Position numbers and translations under genes: made by a program. Under the pieces are notes generated by a model that saw only the letters and a program-made list of their open reading frames with translations, was not told the origin of the DNA and made no database searches. DNA of 16,539 nucleotides from Cerioporus squamosus (Eukaryota > Basidiomycota > Agaricomycetes > Polyporales > Polyporaceae): NCBI GenBank assembly GCA_022592435.1, contig JABYQS010000630.1, positions 1-16,539 of the forward strand, written 5' to 3'. Below, in pieces: positions 8,545 through 16,539 of the stretch (its first letter is position 1; each line of letters begins with the position of its first letter).

Positions 8545-10451
8545 CTACTGTGGGCGACATTCCGGTTCGCCATCCTCGTCATCATCCTCGTCCTCCCAGT
8601 CGACTTCGTCGCCTTCGCCGAACTGGAAACCAGAAGGGTGATCAAAGAAGTTTGAGCCAGCGGGGAAAGGCGTTTCACGCACGTCGACGATGTCGCTCGC
8701 TTCAAACGGCACCTCGTCTACCACCGCGGGTTTCGGGTCCATCTCCGGCTTCTTTGGCGGGAGGATCGCTTCAAGAGCCTGTGGCCGAAGGTGATCAGCC
8801 GGGGAGGTGAGACTAGTTTGTGAGACCACAAACCTGAGGGTCGATGGTCTTGAGCCAGCTCTCTTCTGGCATGTCGATCTCGAGCATGACATAGAGATTG
8901 CCCTTGTGATCAGGCGTCTTATAATGTGGCATGCCCTCACCACGGAGGATGATGCTATCTCCAGGCTTGATGATCTTGCCCTTCGGGCTTGTTACATGGA
9001 CGCCGCGGCCATCCAGATGGGTAAGAAGAATTCGCGAGAACCCAAGCAGAGCCTCGGAGAGTGTGATATGCACGGTGGTGAGTAGGTCGGCGCCTGACCG
9101 CTCGAACGACTCGTGCGGCTTCGTCTTCAAGGTGAAAATTACGTCTCCTGGAGGGATGCCGGGCTGCTTGGACATTGGCATATGAGCAATACTGCCAGAG
9201 TATGTGCTGACGTACCTCCTCATCACCTGCGCCCGCAAGAACGATCCTCTGTCGATCCGCCATGCCGCGCTCAATGTAGATCTCTTGCCGCGTCTTCTCC
9301 TTGACAGTCTTGTTGCCCTTGCACTTTTTACACCTGTAGACAGCGTAGGCGCCATGCAGGCAAGTGATATCTTGATATATACGTACCGATCCTTTTCCCG
9401 GAGCTTCTCGCCATGCCCTTCGCACTCTGTGCACATGGCCCTGTGCGAGCCGAGTCTTGATCCTCCTAACTACAAGGCAAACGGTCACGACAAGAGTCAG
9501 ACGCACTGCACAACACTCACTGATCTGGTGACCATCGTCCACCCCTTGCCTTCGCACTTCACGCACTGCTTCGGCTTCGCATTGCCTTTCGCGCCCGACC
9601 TTCTCGAGACTGTCAAAATCCCAATGTACGGCGCGGATACTAGAACAGGAACGCACCCTTTGCATACACCGCACACAACCTCTTTCTCCATGTTCATCTT
9701 GACCGTCTTCCCGTTGTACAGATCCTCGAGCGTGACCTCGTAAGGGATGTTCGAGTCTTGTCCCTTCGTTCGTCTCGGTCCCCGCGATCCTGGGCCAAAG
9801 TCGAAGCCGAAGCCCATGCTCGCCCCAAAGAGTTCTGCGAAGATGTCTGCTGGATCCATCCCGGGGCCGAATCCTCCGCCTGCGCCACCTCCCGACATGC
9901 CCTCCATTCCGTACCGGTCGTACGCTTCTCTTGTTTCGACAGAGCTCAGAATCTCGTAGCTGTGGAACTGTTTGAATGTTATTCGGAAGTGGTTGGAATG
10001 AGATGACATACGCGGCGGCCATCTCTTGAAACCGTTGTCCGGCTTCAGGGTCATCGGGATTCTACGCGACAATGTTGACGCAAATCCAAGAAGCACGTGG
10101 ATATGTCAGTACGTACCTTGTCCTAAGAGTGAAGGATGCTCCGTCACGCTCGTGTCCCAGGATAACGACGTTAGCAACATACCGGATGGTGTTCTCTTGC
10201 CTGGCGAGCAAGTTAGCAATTGGTCACTAGAAGAGAGATATAACGACGTACCTTCTTCCTGTATGCTTTCTTAATCTCATCTGAATCCAACACGTATGTC
10301 AATACACCTCCGCGTTCGCTAAGCTTGAAGGTAATCATAACCTTCGGTGGCAGTAGGCGACACTCCGAGAAGCTCGTAGAGAGCCGTCTCGATAGGCACT
10401 GCGAGCAATGTGAATACGGTGCTGCTAATCAGCAAGCACTTTCCACGCACT
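8545..10451 (-). CDS. Class I DnaJ/Hsp40 co-chaperone (Ydj1/Mas5 type), 12 exons
   Basis: Coding exons are 10451 (the A of ATG), 10342-10398, 10252-10280, 10183-10200, 10117-10122, 10012-10061, 9657-9959, 9521-9599, 9387-9469, 9216-9333, 8834-9166 and 8545-8778, giving 436 aa. The J domain begins MPIETALYELLGVSPTATED, with H34-P35-D36. A Gly/Phe-rich linker follows (~71-100). Four zinc-finger repeats are CGVCKGSG (150), CVKCEGKG (167), CTECEGHG (194) and CKKCKGNK (210). The C-terminal substrate domains include GIPPGDVIFTLKTKPHESF and LRGEGMPHY. The last four residues are CRPQ, a CaaX-like box that suggests farnesylation as in Ydj1. From the family: stimulates Hsp70 ATPase in the cytosol and delivers clients. 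The exon before Gln249 has a tandem acceptor (AAGCAG) that could include or drop one Gln. The start model rests on an intron splitting ATG. Confidence 0.93.
10117..10122 (-). other. 6-nt microexon encoding Asp-Lys of the J-domain HPD motif
   Basis: GACAAG is flanked by TAG on one side and GTACGT on the other, between introns 10123-10182 (60 nt) and 10062-10116 (55 nt). The upstream 18-nt exon (10183-10200) ends in CAC CAT CCG (His-His-Pro) and the next exon starts AAT CCC (Asn-Pro). Inclusion gives the canonical HHPDKNP. The exon is a multiple of three, so skipping stays in frame but deletes the catalytic Asp. Confidence 0.85.
10399..10450 (-). other. Intron that splits the DnaJ start codon (A | TG)
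   Basis: Donor GTGCGT (10450-10445) follows ...ATTCATAA. Acceptor GCTCGCAG is followed by TGCCTATCGAG. Joining them makes ATG CCT ATC GAG ACG. The 52-nt length, GTGCGT donor and internal CTGAT branch-like site fit the other introns here. An in-frame TAG lies at 10469-10467, six codons upstream of the ATG, and the next upstream ATG on this strand (10568) is in another frame. No ATG exists in the J-domain frame without splicing. Confidence 0.8.
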
Positions 10452-11031
10452 TATGAATGTGAGGGCCTAATCAACGGCTGTAAACAAGCAGAGGTGGGGG
10501 GAGGAGAGTGACGAAGCAAGTGCAGCAGTTGCGGCAGGTCGGTGTGGCTGCAGGCGGAGAAGCGCCCATAATTGCCGAGTGTGGCATTTGATGCGTACGC
10601 GTTTTGTCGAGTTTGCCGGAGGCGCCCACCGGCAAATTTCCTCTTTACCTCTTCCTTCCACCAGCTCTCGGACGACAATATTGTTAGAAGTGCACGCATA
10701 GCGGGGTGCTTGTTTCGCAGTTCTATAGGTATGTGTTTGCTCTGTCCACGATGTTTCAGTCGCTCTTCATGATGTCTACACTATACAACTTATCTACATT
10801 GTCGGAATGGGTCTCCCCATGCTTGACGTACACATTTTCGCTGACCTCTCATATCTGTGCCCTCACTTCTCCTGTGACCTCTTCGCTGACCACTGTCTCC
10901 AGGTATCTCGCTGAAGAGCGCGTTGAGTCGAGAGGGAGAGGAGGACACATCGGCAACTTGCAGGTCCCACTACGTCTCTCTCGAATTTCGAGGGCTTACC
11001 TCACTCGTCCTGTCGTAGCACATCTATCGTT
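10452..11031. promoter_or_regulatory. Shared divergent promoter region of DnaJ and Rcm1-like genes
   Basis: About 580 bp. The left part is the DnaJ 5' leader exon (its last bases are joined to the coding exon). The right part is C/T-rich, with repeated CGCTGACC-type words near 10848-10895, typical of a fungal core promoter or leader before the ATG at 11032. I looked for heat-shock elements (inverted GAA/TTC arrays) for the chaperone gene and saw no convincing three-unit array. Confidence 0.5.
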
Positions 11032-12940
11032 ATGAATCTCTACTTCGAGGCTGTCAATGTTCTTGATAAGTTGGATGCGAAGAAGGGCTCAATCAAGGGC
11101 GTCCTCGCGTCCGTGCCCGAGAAGAACAGGAAGCGGATGGCCGCGCTCGTTATCGAGACTCTCAAATGTGAGCCTGACACGTTTCTCTTTCCTGAGTGTG
11201 TTCCACCTATACGATACGGTGCCATGGCAGACAAGCAGGTCCTCGGTGAAGTGATCGATGCCGCCCAGTTGCTCAAACAGGAGAAGAAAATCACATCCCG
11301 CAACCTTGCTCTTGTGCTCGTCCATGACCTCCTGCTCGCCAGAGGTATCCAAGCTGGAGATGGCCCAGTCAAACAAGCCGTCCTGCGTCATAAAACGCGA
11401 CTCACTAGCGAGTTTACAAGAGCGAAGATCAAGCGAGGTGCCAAGTTCAACGAAGAACTGGCACAGACTGGCGACGCCAGAGCTGGTACGTGTATCGTCG
11501 GTGTTCGACTGATTTGGTCAGCTGAATCGTGGTGATAGCCTCGATACCTCGGTATATACGTGTCAACAGAACATGTTGGACAAAAGACGAGGCTTTGAAG
11601 ACCTTCCAGGCTCAAGGGTATGTGCTTGGAGACCCGCTGGCGTCCCCGTGAGTGCCGCACACATTCTCCAATATGCACACAGTTCCCATCTATCATCACT
11701 TGTAGCAAGTCATTCAAGCAGGACGATCACATTCCCGACCTGCTCGCATTCCACCCCAGTGCACGCTTCATCGAAGATCCCCTATACCTCTCGGGAAAGG
11801 TCATTCTCCAGGACAAGGCGTCGTGCTTCCCGGCACACATCCTTGCCCCGCCTGCGCGCAACGACGCTGTCGTGATCGACGCTACAGCTGCCCCAGGTAA
11901 CAAGACGTCGCACCTTTGTGCCATCATGCAGAACAAGGGGAAGGTGAGCGCGTTCGAAATGTCTTCTCCACATTGTGGGCCATTGTTCAAGTGCGAAATC
12001 GCACAGTTGTACGCATTCGAGCGTGACCGCAAGCGGTTCTCCACACTCAAGAGCATGCTATCCAAGGCCCACTGCACAAACGTCGAAGCTGTCAACTCCG
12101 ACTTCCTCACCATCTCCCCGAACGACGCCGACTTCGGTCGCGCGACACACATGTATGTCCCGCATATATACGTCTGCCCACCGTACAACACTCCTCATAC
12201 GACACCACTAGACTGTTGGACCCATCATGTAGCGGGTCAGGTATCGTGAACCGTATGGATCACTTGCTCGCAGCAGGTAAACCTTCCACCAGACCGATTC
12301 CTGGTGTGCGACGATGACAGATTACTCGATCGACAGAGCAAGAAGAGGACGATGACTCCGACCGACTGAACAAGCTGGCCGCCTTTCAACTCAAAATGAT
12401 CCGACACGCCATGACCTGTAAGCCTCATCCGCCTCTTCACGCTCTCAGAGTAGGAGTTCCTGAAAGAAATACATTACCAGTCCCTTCGGTGCGGCGGATA
12501 GTCTACTCGACATGCAGCGTGCATGCCATCGAGAACGAACACGTCGTCCGCCAGGCACTGAAGACTGAGGAAGCGATAACTGGTGGCTTCAGGCTGGCGC
12601 GGAGAGAGCAGGTGTTGCCTACTTGGCCTCGGCGAGGGTTCCCTGAAGAAATGGATGACCCAGGTATGTGACCGCAATCCTCAACTTGCCTCATATTTGA
12701 CGTTGACGTGACGTTGCGTATTGCGAAGCGGATGGGGACGCTCTTGTGCGTTGTTCACCAGGAGAGGATGCTACGAACGGGTTCTTCGTGAGTCTCTTCT
12801 TCCGTGGCGACGACGAGACGGACGTCTCGGAACGCGACGCGAAAAAGAGGAAGGAATCTGCAGATCCACACGACAATTCCGAACAACGCCCCACCAAACG
12901 GAAGATAAAGAAGAAAACGAGCAAGGCTGTCGAGCCTTGA
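11032..12940 (+). CDS. RCM1: 25S rRNA m5C methyltransferase, Rcm1/NSUN5-like
   Basis: Nine exons: 11032-11167, 11231-11485, 11539-11647, 11706-11943, 12007-12152, 12212-12276, 12337-12417, 12481-12663 and 12729-12940, giving 474 aa. All introns are 53-65 nt with frame preserved. The start is MNLYFEAVNVLDKLDAKKGS. The SAM-binding motif I is VVIDATAAPGNKTSHL (222-237), motif IV is LLDPSCSGSG (C301), and motif VI is IVYSTCSVHAIENE (nucleophile C355). The tail is lysine-rich (KRKIKKKTSK), as expected for a nucleolar protein. From the family: Rcm1/NSUN5 methylates one conserved cytosine in the large-subunit rRNA (yeast 25S C2278), affecting translation fidelity and stress resistance. It acts in ribosome biogenesis. 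No disrupted motif was seen. NSUN paralogues are the only realistic alternative, and the DPSC form of motif IV favours NSUN5. Confidence 0.94.
12664..12728 (+). other. Last intron of the Rcm1-like gene with repeated TGACGT
   Basis: Donor GTATGT, acceptor GCGAAG, 65 nt. Bases 12698-12716 contain three overlapping TGACG units, each a plausible branch site (TTGAC or GTGAC), 13-30 nt before the 3' splice site. Confidence 0.7.
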
Positions 12941-13283
12941 ACATATTGTTTCCACTGATCTGCTATGCAGGACACGTTATGATCATCTCATCTCTCTCGA
13001 TACAACAGGAATGTTTAGAGACCTAGTGAGTTACAACGTGAAGAGTCCTCGAGCTACACGGCTGGTTAGGAGGCGGAGACGATGAGTACAAACCGAATCC
13101 TACGAGAACCCAGGTTCGGCACGTCGCCGACAGTCCAGGTTCCGCATGTAAGACTGTTAGACGTTGGAAGCGGTGCGGGGAACCAAGACTGGAAGTGTGA
13201 GCGCGATCGGATCTGTGTGAGCCACCGGCGAGTCGAGCGAACGGCATGTAGACGTGAGACGTGAGGTAATCGTCAGGGAGATG
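12941..13283. other. Convergent intergenic region (3' ends of Rcm1-like and BBP genes)
   Basis: About 340 bp between facing stop codons. It should hold both 3' UTRs and terminators. No gene, repeat or clear polyadenylation signal stands out. Confidence 0.6.
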
Positions 13284-15058
13284 TTAGTGTGCCGGAGTAC
13301 TGATCTGCTGCTGGGAATACTGGTTCTGGTAGTACTGAGCGTAGCCGGCTCCGTAGTCCTGCGATTGAGGATAGTAGCCGGCGCCGCCCTGCTGCTGCCC
13401 GTAACCAGCTTGACCATAGCCGGGCGCGCCTCCACCGTAGCCACCAGCAGGAGCGCCGCCGTAACCGTTGTACGGTCCTTGAGGAGGCCGGAAGCCGCCC
13501 TGTGGGTTAGCGTTAACCGGGGGCGCGCTCTGCCAAACCTCGGGACGCCGCCACGGAGGGATGTTCGACCCGCCGCCAGTGATGTCGCCTGCGCCTCCAC
13601 CCCATCTCCCACCGTCACCTCCTGGTCCCTTCCCTGTCTCCCCGAGCTCCGCCATCAGGCTAGCATACTCGGAATCGAATCCGCCCTTCATCATGCTTGG
13701 TGGGCTGACTGCGCCATGAGCTGCTGCGTTCGGGTCCCTGTTGACAGTACAGTCGCGAGCCATGTGTCCGGCGCTGCCGCAAACACGGCAGATGATGTTC
13801 GCTGTGAAGTTCCGCTGCTCCGGACAGTCGTACTTGCGGTGCCCGACACCGCCGCAGTTCTGACAGATCTGATTTTCGTCATCACGGAGAGTACCATTGA
13901 GTGCGGCAAGTTCGCGAAGCTGGTTACGCTTGTGGTCGTTCTGCCCCTCTGGCGTCGAGGCAGCCTGGATTGGGATGTCAGATGTGACTTCGGTATGTGT
14001 CAATAGGGCAACGCACCGTTTCGATGACCTTGTTGATCAGGTTGACACAAGTAGCGACCTTGTCCTCAGAGTCAGCAGTAACGAGACAATGAAGATCTTC
14101 TTCAGCGTCTTCGGCGTACTGTTCAGGTCGGGCCTTGCCCTCCTTGACGCTACCCTTGCCCCGAATGCTGATCTTTGCGCCACTCTCCCGCTCCATCTTC
14201 TTCAAACTGTTCCCACGAGGACCGACCAACAATCCGAAAAAGTTGATCTCAGGGAACTCCTTGACGGGTATATACACCTTCTCGGAGGGTCGCTGCGACC
14301 GCTTCATTTGATGGTACTCGACTGGAGGACGGAAGTTAGGGTCGTTCTTCATGGCGCGGTCGACCAGCCGGATGCGTTCCTCCTCCAACTTCTTGCGATA
14401 ACGGACCTCGCGTGTGTTAGTACGACGACCATGAGCATCATACGTAGGGGGAGGAGACGGAGAACTGTTGTAAAAATCGTAGATGAAGCACGTCAGTCTC
14501 AAAAGGATATGCGACACGATGGCAATGACAACGTACCGTTCGCGTTCCGGGGGGATGAAATCGTTCAAACGGAGCTTGCGATTAATCTCCTCCAATCGAA
14601 GGTGGATCGCGTAGTTGTCAAGGTGGGCCTGGGATACACCATTGGCGTTGATGGCAGTGGGCAGACCAGGAATCTCGGTCTTCGCGTCACCCCAACGGCT
14701 TCGCCGCTTGCGAGGAGCATTAGGGTCAGTAGCTGATGAAGAACGAGATAAGGCGTTAGTAATGAGTACGTCAGTTAGCAGGCTTCGGACGCAAGCCATG
14801 GCGGGATCACCGTGGTGGCCTGCGCGAACGTAGGAATGGGGCGAGAATGAGTCCACCGCAGATGTCTCCGTACTTACCGGCGCCGTTCGACGGAGTGGTA
14901 TCACGGTCTGAGCGTGAGCTCTCCCTGTCGTTTTGAGATTGGAACCGGGGGTATGCAGAGGGGGATGGCTGCGCCAGCTGAGGAGGAGTCGACTCTTCTA
15001 CAGGCGCGGGTCCGAACCTCCGGCGATTGCCCAACGGAACTGCTGGCTGGTTAGACAT
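13284..15058 (-). CDS. MSL5: Branchpoint-bridging protein BBP/SF1 (Msl5)
   Basis: Exons 14878-15058, 14537-14732, 14017-14464 and 13284-13964 give 501 aa. The start is [31 protein letters not shown] (68-78) is the U2AF-ligand-like Arg/Trp motif that binds the U2AF large subunit. SPSPPPTYD (127-135) is the conserved SPSP phospho-motif, followed by a helical hairpin. The KH/QUA2 RNA-binding domain covers ~187-275, with the GPRG loop at 207-210. Two CCHC zinc knuckles lie at C309-C322 and C335-C348. The C-terminus is Gly/Tyr/Gln/Pro-rich. From the family: it binds the intron branchpoint sequence UACUAAC and bridges it to the 5' and 3' splice sites in the commitment complex. Introns are 145, 72 and 52 nt. 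The first is long and contains a perfect TACTAAC, so autoregulation is possible. Confidence 0.96.
14733..14877 (-). other. Long first intron of the BBP/SF1 gene with perfect TACTAAC
   Basis: Donor GTAAGT, acceptor CTTCATCAG. TACTAAC lies at 14761-14755 on the minus strand, about 20 nt before the acceptor. At 145 nt it is the longest intron of the fully contained genes here. A second possible acceptor (CGCGCAG) lies inside it; using it as part of a cassette exon breaks the frame. Confidence 0.8.
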
Positions 15059-15469
15059 GGCTGCAAAACGAAGGTTGACAACACGCACTCTCGTTGGTAC
15101 CCGTAACTTCACGAGTAGCAGGTCTCCACATGTTGCGAGTGTTCGGGATGAGCGGGCTGAGCGAGCGAGATGGAAGATTTGGAACAAGTCCACTCGGGGG
15201 CAGCTGAGCAGCAACGCCAGCAGTTGAAGCTCCGACCAAATGCTGACTCATATGGCAAGTCGACACTAAGTCCGCTGGTAAGTGGTTTGCAAGTTCATTT
15301 ATGGTGATAAGTGTGCACTAATACTTGAGCTTATTAATCAAAATTCTAAGGTATCTTGTGATTCACGTATCACTAAGTCAGTCACGCATTCGGTCCCGTC
15401 GAAACTTCACCTCCAACCACCACTGTCCTCTTGTTCGCAGCGGTCAAGTACCCTTGGAATCAATAGGAG
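15059..15469. promoter_or_regulatory. Shared divergent promoter region of BBP/SF1 and XPB genes
   Basis: About 410 bp between two start codons. The centre (15290-15385) is clearly AT-rich relative to the surrounding coding DNA, and likely nucleosome-depleted promoter DNA. A possible 5'-leader intron of the XPB gene is GTATCT at 15351 to TTCGCAG ending at 15440, but this is unproven. Confidence 0.5.
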
Positions 15470-16539
15470 ATGAGCAAACGGGCAGCCGAAGGTGCGTACA
15501 TGTTCTCAGTCGGAAAGCTGGGCTGGGTGGCGAGCGTAACCGGCGGTGGTTTCTATAGGCTCAGCGGACAACTCGTATCCTACGAAGAGGTCGAGGAAAT
15601 CGAAGGACGACCAAGACTATGTCGACGTAGACAACTTCCAAGCAGTCGAACTCGAGTCTCCGCCAGACAGCCCTGTCGTTCCGCGTGGCGCCACAATCAA
15701 CTTCAGCGCCCTCACCCGCAAGCTAGCAGATGCCCAGCGCGCGACGGACAGTGCGGATGGTCAGGACGGGTCCAGTCTTAGTTTGCATCGGAGGCAACAG
15801 GATGCTCTCGTCTCCCATATCTTCCACGACCTGGACTTCTCTTGGCTTCATCTTAAACCTGACCACGCTTCGCGTCCGCTCTGGATCAGCCCCGAAGATG
15901 GCCATATCATCCTCGAGGCGTTCTCACCCATTGCGGAGCAAGCGCAGGACTTCCTTGTCGCCATAGCTGAGCCTGTCAGCAGGTATGCATGTTGTCTTAC
16001 TAGAAGTAGTTACAGACGCTACAGCCGTGTCGCAGACCCGCGTTCATCCACGAATACAAGCTCACTTCCTACTCGCTCTACGCCGCGGTGTCCGTTGGAT
16101 TGCAGACGGAGGATATCATAGACGTCCGTGTGCCATCTCTCATGGGTTCACAGTGGCGCTGACAGATGTGCTTAAGGTCTTGAACCGATTATCGAAGGTC
16201 CCCGTACCAGACAGCATGTCGCCTTCATTCGCGAGCGGACACTTTCCTATGGCAAGGTGAAGCTGGTCCTGAAGCACAACAAGTACTTCGTTGAATCCAG
16301 CCACCCGGAGACGCTGCAGTTCTTGCTGAAGGATCGGGTTATCCGAGGCCCGCGTGCACTCCGAACGCGTAGACAACAGCATCCGCGCTGCCACCTTCAC
16401 CACCTCCAAGGCTCCAGTCAAGGGCAACCTTGTCATCCCCGGGACGAAAAGGCGGAGAAGAAGAAAGACGGGCAGACGAATGGCAAAGGGAAGACCGACG
16501 CCGAGTTGTCACCTCGGTGGTTGGGTCGAGCAAGGTGCG
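15470..16539 (+). CDS. SSL2: TFIIH DNA helicase/translocase XPB (Ssl2/Rad25), N-terminal part, truncated and with apparent frameshifts
   Basis: Exons are 15470-15491, 15559-15982, 16036-16123 and 16177-16539 (running off the edge); introns are 67, 53 and 53 nt. The first three exons are clean: MSKRAAEG, a basic KRSRKSKDD segment, then the N-terminal domain with [31 protein letters not shown] and [20 protein letters not shown]. Exon 4 encodes [13 protein letters not shown], then [37 protein letters not shown] and [20 protein letters not shown]. These lie in different frames, requiring small deletions near 16217, 16344, 16447-16450, 16509 and 16523-16525. The helicase motifs lie beyond the window. 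From the family: XPB is the translocase of TFIIH, needed for promoter opening and nucleotide excision repair, and essential in fungi. Breaks clustered at the end of the window fit sequence errors better than gene decay. Confidence 0.88.

Noticed and set aside
10451..10699. N-terminal extension of DnaJ from an upstream minus-strand ATG
   Set aside because: It is in a different frame from the J domain, the intervening sequence is not protein-like, and an in-frame TAG lies just upstream of the spliced ATG.
10453..10700. Heat-shock elements in the DnaJ promoter
   Set aside because: Only isolated TTC/GAA words were seen; no inverted three-unit array with correct spacing.
14770..14820. Cassette exon inside the first intron of BBP/SF1
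   Set aside because: Using CGCGCAG as acceptor and a GTACTC donor gives a phase that does not fit the next exon.
16124..16162. Acceptor at GCTGACAG (ending 16165) for the third XPB intron
   Set aside because: From the GTCCGT donor it gives a frame that stops quickly; the acceptor TTAAG at 16176 restores [14 protein letters not shown], the conserved XPB sequence.
1..16539. Transposon, CRISPR array, tRNA, rRNA or biosynthetic gene cluster
   Set aside because: No transposase, reverse transcriptase, regular spaced repeats, RNA-gene signatures or clustered metabolic enzymes were seen; the genes are eukaryotic housekeeping genes plus one exporter.

Overview
The window is a gene-dense piece of a fungal nuclear genome. 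Protein-coding genes lie on both strands and most are broken by very short introns of about 50-65 nt with GTRNGT-type donors. The protein families, the intron-rich structure and the GC-rich coding sequence point to a basidiomycete mushroom-forming fungus (Agaricomycetes). That placement is an inference; no marker sequence was searched.

Layout, left to right. (1) Minus strand, 1-1319: N-terminal part of an ABCC (Yor1/MRP-type) ABC transporter, cut by the window edge. Its first intron is unusually long and carries a 20-bp-stem hairpin. (2) 1320-2640: a long divergent intergenic region with inverted repeats, homopolymer G/C tracts and a protein-like relic. (3) Plus strand, 2641-4253: a C2-domain protein with a long proline-rich tail, resembling the cytokinesis ingression proteins Inn1/Fic1, with an apparent one-base frameshift in a C tract. 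(4) Minus strand, 4969-7992: a SUN-domain inner nuclear membrane protein. (5) Minus strand, 8545-10451: a class I DnaJ/Hsp40 (Ydj1/Mas5 type) in 12 exons. These include 18-nt and 6-nt microexons, and the start codon is itself created by splicing. (6) Plus strand, 11032-12940: an Rcm1/NSUN5-type 25S rRNA m5C methyltransferase in nine exons. (7) Minus strand, 13284-15058: the splicing factor BBP/SF1 (Msl5). (8) Plus strand, 15470 to the right edge: the N-terminal part of the TFIIH helicase XPB/Ssl2, whose last ~320 nt contain several apparent single- or double-base deletions.

Apart from the transporter, these are housekeeping nuclear or cytosolic functions: cytokinesis, nuclear envelope, chaperone, ribosome biogenesis, splicing, and transcription/repair. 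They look like a conserved syntenic block, not a cluster with a shared pathway. DnaJ/Rcm1 and BBP/XPB are head-to-head pairs sharing intergenic regions of about 400-580 bp. C2/SUN and Rcm1/BBP are convergent.

No mobile element, CRISPR array, tRNA or rRNA was seen. The most interesting signals are RNA-level ones: the splicing-dependent start codon and HPD-splitting microexon of the DnaJ gene, the long UACUAAC-containing intron in the gene for the protein that binds UACUAAC, and the hairpin inside the transporter intron.
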